A DNA stretch of 50,709 nucleotides, from contig NZ_JAGGDJ010000041.1 in assembly GCF_017652985.1 (NCBI RefSeq), forward strand, positions 1 to 50,709. The letters run 5' to 3'. Of the stretch, positions 7,775 to 14,653 are shown piece after piece. A model generated the notes under the pieces. It did no database searches. It was not told where the DNA came from and saw only the letters and a list, made by a program, of their open reading frames with translations. The DNA is from Paenibacillus artemisiicola (GTDB lineage Bacteria > Bacillota > Bacilli > Paenibacillales > Paenibacillaceae). Position 1 is the first letter of the stretch, and every line of letters starts with the position of its first letter. The translations under genes and the position numbers were made by a program.

Positions 7775-8815
7775 ATGCGCAACGCACGAACGGTACGGAA
7801 AACGGGAGTTCTTCTCGCCGGCTTGCTGGCGGTCATGCTGGTTTTGTCGGCATGCGGCGGCAACGGCAACAACGGCGGGGCTAACGCCGGCAATCAAGCG
7901 AACACCGGCGCGAACGCCGGTCAATCGAACGGCGGCGCCAACGATAGCGCGAACGCGGGCGGCGAACCGGCGGCGGAGCGGACGGTCACGGACGGCATGG
8001 GGCATCAAGTGACGATTCCGGCGAATCCGCAGCGCATTCTCGCATCGTATTTGGAGGATCCGGTCGTGACGCTGGGCAAGAAGCCCGTCGCGCAGTGGTC
8101 CGTCGCGAACGGCATTCAGGATTATTTGGCGCCGCAGCTGAAGGACGTGCCGACGATCGCCTACGATCTGCCGGTCGAATCCGTGCTCAGCTTCTCGCCG
8201 GACCTGATCATCATCGGCTCGGAGTCGTCGGTGCAGAAGGGGCTTTACGAGCAGTACGCGAAGATCGCGCCGACCTACGTGCTCGGGGATAAAGTCAACA
8301 AGGACTGGCGCGCGGCGCTGACGACGATCGGCGATCTCCTCGGCAAGCAGGACGAAGCGGCCAAGGCGCTTCAGAATTACGACGCGAAGGCGGCGGACGC
8401 GAAAGCGAAGCTGTCCGCGGCTATCGGCGGCAAGACGGCGGCGGTGCTGTGGCTCGTGTCCAAGAACTTCTACCTCGTCGACGAGACGCAATCGAGCGGC
8501 GCGGTGCTCTACAAGGATCTCGGCTTGACGCCGCCGAATCTCGTCAGCGACCTCCCGGAGGGATCCAAAGCCGTGTGGAACCCGATCTCGCTCGAGAAGC
8601 TCGCGACGCTGAACGCGGATTACGTCTTCCTCGTGAACAGCGACAAGAACGCGGGCGAGGATTCGCTCAAGGATCCGGTATGGCAGGGCATTCCGGCCGT
8701 GAAGAACGGCCATGTGTTCGAAATTCCGAGCACGAGCAGCTGGCTCTATTCCGGCAAGATCGCCGGCGAGCAAATCATGGACGAAGCGGTGAAGGATTTG
8801 ACGCAGTCCAAGTAA
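7775..8815 (+). CDS. Iron-siderophore ABC transporter substrate-binding lipoprotein
   Basis: 346-residue lipoprotein of the FhuD/FepB/BtuF (type III periplasmic binding) family, anchored outside the membrane to capture ferric siderophores. The start follows CAGGAGGG. Seen: a signal peptide with lipobox LSAC (Cys at about 26), a low-complexity Asn/Gly/Ala linker to about residue 65, then the binding domain opening with TVTDGMGHQVTIPANPQRIL and a long central helix region typical of helical-backbone binding proteins. A Fur box covers its promoter. No permease or ATPase gene is adjacent, so the partner transporter must be elsewhere. The gene is followed by a strong terminator and is monocistronic. 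Confidence 0.92.
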   Translation: MRNARTVRKTGVLLAGLLAVMLVLSACGGNGNNGGANAGNQANTGANAGQSNGGANDSANAGGEPAAERTVTDGMGHQVTIPANPQRILASYLEDPVVTLGKKPVAQWSVANGIQDYLAPQLKDVPTIAYDLPVESVLSFSPDLIIIGSESSVQKGLYEQYAKIAPTYVLGDKVNKDWRAALTTIGDLLGKQDEAAKALQNYDAKAADAKAKLSAAIGGKTAAVLWLVSKNFYLVDETQSSGAVLYKDLGLTPPNLVSDLPEGSKAVWNPISLEKLATLNADYVFLVNSDKNAGEDSLKDPVWQGIPAVKNGHVFEIPSTSSWLYSGKIAGEQIMDEAVKDLTQSK

Positions 8816-8835
8816 GCGGTCTTCATGGTCGCATG

Positions 8836-8875
8836 AACAACCGCCCTGTCTCCGTTCGGAGGCAGGGCGGTTGTT
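8836..8875. terminator. Bidirectional terminator
   Basis: 18-bp stem with one G-T wobble and a GTTC loop; the arms end in AACAACC/GGTTGTT. Lies between the convergent binding-protein and monooxygenase genes. T-run after the stem is short. Confidence 0.75.
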
Positions 8876-8904
8876 GGCGTTTCGATTGCAGCGCGAGGCG
8901 GCCG

Positions 8905-9216
8905 CTACGCGCGCATGCCTTTGCCGCCGAGCGGCACGTGCTTCACCTGCTGGTCGAAGCCCGCGATGAGCGGCTTGGCGCGCGCGATCATCGCCTGCGT
9001 CTCCTCGAGGGAGAGCGAAGCCCGGTGCGCCTCGGCATTGTCCCACACCTCGGTAATCCAGACGGCGTCCGGTTCTTCCGGCAGCAGGCTGACGACGTAG
9101 ATTTGGCAGTCGGGGACGGCATCCATGCCGGCGGCCGCCTCCATCAGAATCGCGGCCAGCTCGTCGCGTTTGCCCGGCTGCGCGATCATTTTGCCGGATA
9201 AGCCGAATTTGCTCAT
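8905..9216 (-). CDS. Antibiotic biosynthesis monooxygenase (ABM/YgiN-like) domain protein
   Basis: 103-residue single-domain protein of the dimeric alpha-beta barrel ABM fold. The start is set at the ATG giving MSKFGLSGKM; the longer frame upstream has no ribosome binding site and unlike composition. Seen: GKMIAQPGKRDELAAIL as first strand and helix, then VWITEVWDNAEAHRASLSLEETQAMI, the W-x-x-E-x-(F/W)-x-x-x-x-A-x-x-x-H motif of quinol monooxygenase-like members. Some relatives oxidise quinols or degrade haem; the haem-degrading IsdG type is possible next to an iron-uptake gene, but the haem ligand pattern was not recognised. Specific substrate unknown. Confidence 0.8.
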   Translation of the reverse strand: MSKFGLSGKMIAQPGKRDELAAILMEAAAGMDAVPDCQIYVVSLLPEEPDAVWITEVWDNAEAHRASLSLEETQAMIARAKPLIAGFDQQVKHVPLGGKGMRA

Positions 9217-9455
9217 ACCCACACATCCTGTTCTCTTGGACTTGCCTTCATCATACCGAACGATGGCTGACAAAACCAGTCAGCGAAGAAGGCGGCGGGC
9301 CATGCTCTTGCGCCCCGCCCGACTCCGGTCCGCGCCCGCGCCGGCAATGGAGGGTTCCTCGCCGGCTCCTGCCGCTCGTGAAGTTCGTACGGCTCATAGC
9401 GCTCCTGCCGCTTATGCCGTTCGGAATGATCATGAAGCTCGCGGCGCCTCGCCGC

Positions 9456-10448
9456 TTATCCGAACGTGAGCAGTCCCATCGCCTGCTTCGCCTTCCGCAG
9501 CGTCGCGTCCGCGGTCGCCGCGGCCCGTTCCGCGCCGTCCCGCAATACCGCCAGCAGCTCCTCGGAATCGACGATGTCGGCGAACCGCCGCTGGATCGGC
9601 GCCAGCTTGGCGATGACCGCTTCCGCGATGTCGCGCTTGAACGCCCCGTAGCCGACGCCGGCGAAGCGGCGCTCGATCTCCGGAACGCCGGCGCCGGCGA
9701 ACACCGCGTAGATCTCGATCAGGTTGCTGATCTCCGGCTTCCGCTCCCAGTCGTAGCGTACCTCGCCTTCGGAATCGGTGACGGCCTTGGCGAATTTTCT
9801 GTTGATCAGGTCCGGGTCGTCCTGCAGCAGCACGCAGCCGTTCGGATTCGGGTTGCTCTTGCTCATCTTCTTGGACGGATCGTCGAGGCCCATGATGCGC
9901 GAGCCGATCTCCGGAATGACGGGCTCGGGCACGGCGAACACCGGCGCGAACCGGTTGTTGAACCGCTCGGCGAGGTCCCGCGTCAGCTCCAGATGCTGCT
10001 TCTGGTCGTCGCCGACGGGCACGTGCGTGGCCCGGTACAGCAGGATGTCCGCGGCCATCAGCACCGGATAGGTGAACAAGGCCGAGCTGACGGCGTCCTT
10101 TCCGTGCGACTTGTCCTTGAACTGCGTCATCCGCCCGAGCTCGCCAAAATGCGCCTGCGTCTCCAGCAGCCAGCTCAGCTCGGCATGCGCCGGCACCTGC
10201 GACTGCATGAAGATCGCGGCTTTCTTCGGATCGACGCCGGCCGCGACGTAGTACGCCGCGATCTCCTTGGAGCGGCGCAGCAGCAGGCGCGGGTCCTGCG
10301 GCACGGTGACGGCGTGCAGATCCGGCACGAAGAAATAGCACTCGCAGTCGTCCTGCAGCTTGAGAAACTGATGCAGCGCGCCGCCGTAGCCGCCGATATT
10401 GAGCTCCCCGCTCGGTTTGATGCCCGAAATGATTCGGTTCACGTTCAT
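9456..10448 (-). CDS. trpS: Tryptophanyl-tRNA synthetase
   Basis: Class I aminoacyl-tRNA synthetase charging tRNA-Trp. 330 residues from the ATG, the usual TrpS length. Seen: the HIGH-type region near the N terminus (SGIKPSGELNIGGYGG), the tryptophan-binding core with PVLMAADILLYRA, and KMSKS as KKMSKSN near residue 195. Start choice: GGGGAGG abuts this ATG with one base between, too close for normal initiation, whereas the in-frame GTG two codons later (10442) has a 7-base spacing, so translation may start there, giving a protein two residues shorter. Controlled by the T-box leader upstream. A 6-bp GC hairpin directly follows the stop but lacks a T-run. Confidence 0.96.
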   Translation of the reverse strand: MNVNRIISGIKPSGELNIGGYGGALHQFLKLQDDCECYFFVPDLHAVTVPQDPRLLLRRSKEIAAYYVAAGVDPKKAAIFMQSQVPAHAELSWLLETQAHFGELGRMTQFKDKSHGKDAVSSALFTYPVLMAADILLYRATHVPVGDDQKQHLELTRDLAERFNNRFAPVFAVPEPVIPEIGSRIMGLDDPSKKMSKSNPNPNGCVLLQDDPDLINRKFAKAVTDSEGEVRYDWERKPEISNLIEIYAVFAGAGVPEIERRFAGVGYGAFKRDIAEAVIAKLAPIQRRFADIVDSEELLAVLRDGAERAAATADATLRKAKQAMGLLTFG

Positions 10449-10789
10449 TCCTCCCCGGTCGATATCATCGCGTTCCAAAACAAAAAACACCCCGTCCCCA
10501 AAGGGACGAAGTGCTGGACTCCGCGGTGCCACCCGAATTCGGCGCAAGCGCGCCGCGACTCTCGCATGTCAAAACGACTAACATGCGTCCCTTGGATAAC
10601 GGAGGGACCTGCCGTCAACGCCTACTTGCCGTTTCGCGGAAACGGCGTTCGGATTGAAGCGAACGGAGCCATTCGCCGCGCTCGATCGTGCCGGACCTTG
10701 CACCGTCCGCCGGCTCGCTGGGACCATCGATGGTCGCGGGTACTCTTTCCGTTCATAGCTGTCGCATATCTGTTTTTGGTGATGGTTAG
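10449..10789 (-). promoter_or_regulatory. Tryptophan-responsive T-box riboswitch leader of trpS
   Basis: Transcribed leader that reads uncharged tRNA-Trp. Seen on the minus strand: GAACGGAAAGAGTA opening stem I with the AGTA bulge; GGTGCAAGG apical motif; complementary TCCGTTC closing the specifier loop; the triplet TGG (tryptophan) at 10669-10671 in the specifier position just before that arm; and the T-box core GGGTGGCACCGCGG at 10521-10534. Downstream comes a terminator hairpin. By the known mechanism, uncharged tRNA pairs with the specifier and the T-box bulge and stabilises the antiterminator, letting trpS be read. Confidence 0.95.
10482..10513 (-). terminator. Regulated terminator of the trpS T-box
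   Basis: An 11-bp stem with two G-T pairs (10488-10513) and a TTTG loop, followed on the minus strand by six T (10482-10487). Mutually exclusive with the T-box antiterminator. Confidence 0.85.
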
Positions 10790-10794
10790 ACCTA

Positions 10795-10823
10795 ACTCTA
10801 GCGGGAAAGCGGTTAGGTGTCAA
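10795..10823 (-). promoter_or_regulatory. Sigma-A promoter of the trpS leader
   Basis: TTGACA (10818-10823) and TAGAGT (10795-10800) with an exact 17-base spacer on the minus strand, immediately before the T-box leader. Confidence 0.85.
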
Positions 10824-10894
10824 GGGCGCTTCGCCCCGTGCGAACGACCGCTCCGCGACGCGGCCGCGCCGGAACCGTTCGGCAGCCCGCCCGC

Positions 10895-12424
10895 TTATTC
10901 CGCGGAAGCCGCCGTCGCCGCGACCGTCTCGGCCCCCGGCGTTTCCTCGCGCTTTTGCAGCACTTCCTTCTTCAGAAACCAGCAGGCGGCGAACGCCGCG
11001 ATGACGAAGACGAACGAGATGCCGAAAATGCCTTGGAACGCGTCCGCGAACACGGTTTGCACCTTGATCAGCAGGTCGTGCGGGAGCCCTTGCGGAATGC
11101 CGCCGGTCGCGATCGTGTTCGCCGTGCCCGCCGGGAGCCGGTCGGCCATCCCCGATACGCCTTGGTTGATGTGGCGGGCCAGCAGGCTGCCGAAGACGCT
11201 GAGGCCGATCGTCGCCCCGAGCGACTGGAACAGCTGCACGGTGCCGAGCGCGGCGCCGCTGTCGGCCTTGTCGACGGACTCCTGGACGATCAGGTTGTCG
11301 CTGCCGAACAGGACCCCGATGCCGAGGCCGAGGATGAAGAACGTGACGATGACATAGAGGACGCTCGTGTCGAGGCCGATGCGCGTCAGCAGGTAGAAGC
11401 CGACGACCGGCAGCGTGAAGCAGGCGATGAACAGATTGCGGTACGGCACCTTCGTGATCAGGAAGCCGTTCGCGATGCTGGACGGAATCGCGCCGGCCAT
11501 GAACGCGAGCATCAGGTAGCCGGCCGCCGTCGGCGTCAGCCCCATGACGTTCTGCGCGAAAAAAGGGAACGTGGCGATGCCGCCCATAATGCCGAGCATG
11601 AGGATGAGCACGATGCAGGACAGCACGACGACCGAACGGTGCCGGAACAGCCGCAGCGGAATGATCGGCTCCTTCGCGCGGCGCTCGATGAAGACGAACA
11701 GCGCCGTCAGCGCGGCGGACAGCGCCAGCAGGCCGACGATGAGCGGCGACGACCAGGACAGGCCCCGGTTGTCGATCAGCACCGGCGCCATCAGCAGGGA
11801 CAGCAGGGCGGCGACGAGCGTCGCGGCGCCGGTCCAATCGATCGCGCGCTTCTCCTCGCCGCGCGACTCGCGCATGCCGATCCCCAGCACGGCCGCGGAC
11901 AGCAGGCCGACGGGGATGTTGATCAGGAACACCCAGTGCCAGTTCACGTGGCCGACCATGTAGCCGCCGACCGTCGGGCCGAGCAGCTGGGGCAGGATCA
12001 TCAGCGGACCGAAGAGGCTTTGAATCTTGGCACGCTGCTCGAGCGGGTACGTGTCGCCGATGATGACGAGGGCGAGCGGCATGAGCCCGCCGGCGCCGAT
12101 GCCTTGGATGCCGCGCCCGACGAGCAGCATCGTCATGGAATCGGCCAAGCCGCCCACGATCGAGCCCGCCATGAACAAGGCCATGCAGCTCAGATAAACG
12201 CGTTTGCGGCCGTACAGATCGGCCAGCTTGCCGAGAATCGGCATGAACATCGTGACGGCCAGCATGTAGACGCCGGCGACCCAGCCGTAGAGCGACAAGC
12301 CGTGCAGCTCCCGGATAATCGTCGGCATCGCCGTAGAGACGACCGTTTCGTCGAGCTCGGCGAAGATCAAGCCGAGCATCAGGCCCGCGAGGACGAGCCC
12401 TTTGTTGTTTGTCGTGGCAACCAT
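10895..12424 (-). CDS. DHA2 family (EmrB/QacA-type) MFS drug exporter
   Basis: 509-residue integral membrane protein with about 14 hydrophobic segments, the size and layout of proton-driven multidrug exporters of the DHA2 family. Seen: the early motif LDETVVSTAMPTI of this family (first transmembrane segment, where the acidic residue is typical), motif A as GKLADLYGRKRVY in the loop between segments 2 and 3, GRGIQGIGAGGLMPLALVII (motif B), and a motif C-like stretch with FGPLMILPQLLGPTVGGYM. ATG start with AGGAGA nine bases upstream. Monocistronic, divergent from the DoxX-like gene; the exported compound cannot be told from sequence. Confidence 0.92.
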   Translation of the reverse strand: MVATTNNKGLVLAGLMLGLIFAELDETVVSTAMPTIIRELHGLSLYGWVAGVYMLAVTMFMPILGKLADLYGRKRVYLSCMALFMAGSIVGGLADSMTMLLVGRGIQGIGAGGLMPLALVIIGDTYPLEQRAKIQSLFGPLMILPQLLGPTVGGYMVGHVNWHWVFLINIPVGLLSAAVLGIGMRESRGEEKRAIDWTGAATLVAALLSLLMAPVLIDNRGLSWSSPLIVGLLALSAALTALFVFIERRAKEPIIPLRLFRHRSVVVLSCIVLILMLGIMGGIATFPFFAQNVMGLTPTAAGYLMLAFMAGAIPSSIANGFLITKVPYRNLFIACFTLPVVGFYLLTRIGLDTSVLYVIVTFFILGLGIGVLFGSDNLIVQESVDKADSGAALGTVQLFQSLGATIGLSVFGSLLARHINQGVSGMADRLPAGTANTIATGGIPQGLPHDLLIKVQTVFADAFQGIFGISFVFVIAAFAACWFLKKEVLQKREETPGAETVAATAASAE

Positions 12425-12453
12425 GTCGAGAATCTCTCCTGTCTTTATCGGCT

Positions 12454-12473
12454 GTCATGATTATAGGTCATGC
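12454..12473 (-). promoter_or_regulatory. -10 box with direct repeats upstream of the drug exporter
   Basis: On the minus strand CATGAC-CTATAAT-CATGAC: two identical 6-mers, 13 bases apart, enclosing a perfect TATAAT (12460-12465). The arrangement suggests an operator for a repressor of the exporter gene; no regulator gene is adjacent. The -35 region is not convincing. Confidence 0.4.
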
Positions 12474-12599
12474 CGCGCGGCGGGAAATCGATCGCGAGAC
12501 CGAGGCGGGCGACGTCCATTGGGCCGAGGCAGCGGGGACCCGGAGAGGGAGACGGCGCGTTCGCCATCATGCAATCAAGATAACCGCTTTAAATATTCC

Positions 12600-12629
12600 T
12601 TGACGGGAATATTCCTGATAGGGTATATT
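12600..12629 (+). promoter_or_regulatory. Sigma-A promoter of the DoxX-like gene, with repeats
   Basis: TTGACG (12600-12605) and TATATT (12624-12629) with an 18-base spacer. The spacer holds the palindrome GGAATATTCC (12606-12615), and the motif AATATTCCT also occurs just before the -35 box, so a repressor could bind here. This makes up most of the recognisable content of the 309-bp gap between the exporter and DoxX genes. Confidence 0.6.
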
Positions 12630-12733
12630 TGGCATGCGCAATTGGCATGTGAAGCGCGGCTCGCTAGAAGGTGCTGATTCGAGGTTTGAATAGGCGTCAA
12701 CCAATCAATGAGGATTCTAAGGAGGCTAATGCA

Positions 12734-13153
12734 ATGAAAAAAACGTTGATTCCCTACTGGATTTTTACCGGGCTGCTTGCGGTATTTATGGGTATCGGGG
12801 CGATTCCCGATGTTAGTTCGTCCAGCGACGCGGTTGAACTCTTCAAGCATTTGGGGTACCCCGACTATCTCCTTCCGTTTCTTGGAATCGCCAAATTGTT
12901 GGGGGTCGCGGCGATCCTTATTCCAGGCTTTCCGCGAATCAAAGAATGGGCATTTGCCGGACTGTTTTTCGATTTATCAGGCGCGATGTTTTCAACGATC
13001 GCCGTGGACGGCCTTGCGAGCGGTTTGATTTTCCTGATCGGATACATCATGATCGCAGGCTCCTATTTTTATTATCATCAAAGATCGAAATCGGGCTTAT
13101 CGCGCGAAACGCGGCGCGTGAATAAAGCCAACGGCGAACTTCAAGGCTACTAA
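12734..13153 (+). CDS. DoxX-like family membrane protein
   Basis: 139-residue membrane protein with four hydrophobic segments (about residues 7-24, 45-64, 70-88 and 95-113) and a basic C-terminal tail. It matches the DoxX-like pattern: an opening YWIFTGLLAVFMGIGAIPDV and the central LPFLGIAKLLGVAAILIPGFPRIKEWAFAGLFF. Family members are often linked to quinone or redox stress, but the role here is unknown. ATG start with AAGGAGG eight bases upstream. The gene and its upstream region use visibly more A/T-ending codons than all neighbours, compatible with acquisition from a lower-GC relative. Confidence 0.85.
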   Translation: MKKTLIPYWIFTGLLAVFMGIGAIPDVSSSSDAVELFKHLGYPDYLLPFLGIAKLLGVAAILIPGFPRIKEWAFAGLFFDLSGAMFSTIAVDGLASGLIFLIGYIMIAGSYFYYHQRSKSGLSRETRRVNKANGELQGY

Positions 13154-13171
13154 CTCCTTACTGGCAGAATG

Positions 13172-13205
13172 CCGGGTCATCAAACGGTCCGGGTCATCAA
13201 ACGGT
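13172..13205. repeat. Perfect 17-bp tandem duplication
   Basis: The unit CCGGGTCATCAAACGGT occurs twice head to tail (13172-13188 and 13189-13205) just after the DoxX-like gene. Probably a slippage or short duplication event; no function assigned. Confidence 0.9.
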
Positions 13206-13236
13206 TATACGGAGGTCCGGCGAATCGCGCATGCCG

Positions 13237-13270
13237 AAAAGCCCCGGCTTCGTCGTCCGAAGCCAGGGCT
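13237..13270 (-). terminator. Rho-independent terminator of the carbamoyltransferase gene
   Basis: A 12-13 bp stem with one mismatch around GGCTTCG/CGAAGCC, followed by TTTT on the minus strand, about 20 bases after the stop codon. Confidence 0.75.
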
Positions 13271-13291
13271 CGCGCGGAGCGCCGAATCGCG

Positions 13292-14218
13292 TCAGGCCTG
13301 CTCCATGAGATGGAGCAGCAGCGCCTTCTGCGCGTGCATGCGATTCTCCGCCTGCTGGTAAATGATCGAGCTCGCCGATTCAATCAGCTCCTCTTCGATC
13401 TCGAAGCCGGGGTGAATCGGCATGTCGTGCATGATGTACGGCGCGTGGCCGTTCAGCGCGCGGCGGCTCAGCTGGAAGGGCAGCATCGTCTTCATGCGGA
13501 AATCCTTGACCGCGGCGTAATCCGCGCTGTGGAAATGCTCCATGTCGATCCACGTGTCGGTGTACACGTAGTCGGATTGGGCCGCCGCCTCTTCGAGCGA
13601 ATCCATGCGCATAATGCGGCCGCTCGCGAACGCTTCGTCCATCAGCTCGCCGTCCCACGAGGCTTCGTTCACGATCGGCGTGACGAGCAGCAGCCGGACG
13701 CCGAGCGCGAGGCAGCCCGCGATCAACGAATTCGCGACGTTGTTCTGAATGCCGACGTACGTGACGGTGACGTTCTCGAACGAGCCCGACACCTCGTAGA
13801 TCGTCATCAGATCCGCGAGCGCCTGGCACGGGTGATAGCGTTCGCAGCAGCCGTTGATGACCGGGACGGTCGCGTAGCGGGCCAGCTCCTGCAGATCGGA
13901 GTGCTTCTTCAGCCGCGCCACGATGAAGTCGATGTTGCGCGAGACGTAGCGCGCTTCGTATTGAATGGGCGAAATGCTGAAATTGCTGGCGTTCCAATCC
14001 ATCGGCACGGCATAACCGCCCATCTGGTTGATGCCCGACTGGAAAGAGAGGTTCGTCCGGGTGGACGTCTTCTGGAACAGCATCAGGACGCCTTTGCGCT
14101 CGCAGGCGTTCGCGAAGCGATCGGGCTGCTTCTTGATCGCGATGCCTTTTTGGATCAACCCGAGCAGCTCGGCGCGGTTCAGTTCTTTCAACGATAACAA
14201 GTGTTTCAAAACGGGCAC
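13292..14218 (-). CDS. Ornithine carbamoyltransferase-like enzyme with altered substrate motifs
   Basis: 308 residues of the aspartate/ornithine carbamoyltransferase family, which moves the carbamoyl group of carbamoyl phosphate to an amine. Seen: the phosphate-binding STRTNLSF (52-59; normal OTCase STRTRxSF), HPCQ (129-132), and the C-terminal QAENRMHAQKAL. The ornithine-binding SMG loop is replaced by WIDME (223-227) and the catalytic HCLP by HDMP (264-267), so Cys is Asp. Ornithine may therefore not be the acceptor. Start: the GTG used here abuts GGGGG; a TTG three codons later (14209) has better spacing. ARG boxes in front argue for ArgR control and an arginine-related role. No other arginine gene is adjacent. 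Confidence 0.85.
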   Translation of the reverse strand: MPVLKHLLSLKELNRAELLGLIQKGIAIKKQPDRFANACERKGVLMLFQKTSTRTNLSFQSGINQMGGYAVPMDWNASNFSISPIQYEARYVSRNIDFIVARLKKHSDLQELARYATVPVINGCCERYHPCQALADLMTIYEVSGSFENVTVTYVGIQNNVANSLIAGCLALGVRLLLVTPIVNEASWDGELMDEAFASGRIMRMDSLEEAAAQSDYVYTDTWIDMEHFHSADYAAVKDFRMKTMLPFQLSRRALNGHAPYIMHDMPIHPGFEIEEELIESASSIIYQQAENRMHAQKALLLHLMEQA

Positions 14219-14225
14219 CCCCAGG

Positions 14226-14261
14226 AATGAATTATAATTCGTTCGTGTGAATTAATATTCA
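14226..14261 (-). promoter_or_regulatory. ARG boxes (AhrC/ArgR operator), proximal pair
   Basis: A near-palindrome TGAATTAATATTCA at 14248-14261 and a weaker TGAATTATAATTC at 14228-14240, the type of site bound by the arginine repressor AhrC/ArgR. The stronger one abuts the -10 box of the carbamoyltransferase promoter, so binding should repress it when arginine is plentiful. Confidence 0.75.
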
Positions 14262-14289
14262 TACTAGGCTGTTGCGTCCCCGTTGTCAA
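14261..14289 (-). promoter_or_regulatory. Sigma-A promoter of the carbamoyltransferase gene
   Basis: TTGACA (14284-14289) and TAGTAT (14261-14266) with an exact 17-base spacer on the minus strand. The -10 box touches the ARG box. Confidence 0.85.
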
Positions 14290-14335
14290 TATCGTTCATT
14301 TAACCTTAACATGATCGCGCCAAGGGTTTGCGGTG

Positions 14336-14349
14336 TGAATAAATATTCA
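14336..14349 (-). promoter_or_regulatory. Distal ARG box
   Basis: TGAATAAATATTCA, a nearly perfect ARG-box half-site pair, 88 bases centre to centre from the proximal box. Two spaced operators are typical of AhrC/ArgR repression by looping. Confidence 0.7.
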
Positions 14350-14653
14350 GATTATGCAGCGGAGGCGCGAGAGCGGGTCCGCGGTTCGCGTTCCGTCCTT
14401 CCGCGCGGCTTCGGGAAGCGCCCGGAGCCGTCCGAAGCGTTTCTACATTATAGCGCGCCTTTCCGGCGGGCAGGCCCGTACGCAAAAACGTCCAAGCCGC
14501 AACTTGTCTGCATATTCGTCCAAGTCCCCTCATACAAATGGTACAAGTCAAGCGTAAACGGCTCTTGTCCCGTACGCGACCCGCGCGCGATATCCGCGCG
14601 GGCTGCCGTACAACTCCGGATACGTTTAAAAATTGTGATGAGGGGTTGATCTC

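Larger units (their letters stand above)
14219..14653. other. 435-bp intergenic region with ArgR-type control sites
   Basis: Holds the promoter and three ARG-box-like sequences of the carbamoyltransferase gene (minus strand) in its left third. The remaining part before the YdcC-like gene is GC-rich and shows no clear gene, RNA or strong promoter. Confidence 0.7.

Noticed and set aside
9365..9412. Repeated GCTCCTGCCGCT in the gap after trpS
   Set aside because: Two 12-mers 36 bp apart in a GC-rich stretch; too short to assign meaning.
9441..9455. Terminator directly after trpS
   Set aside because: A 6-bp GC hairpin without a T-run; not enough to call.
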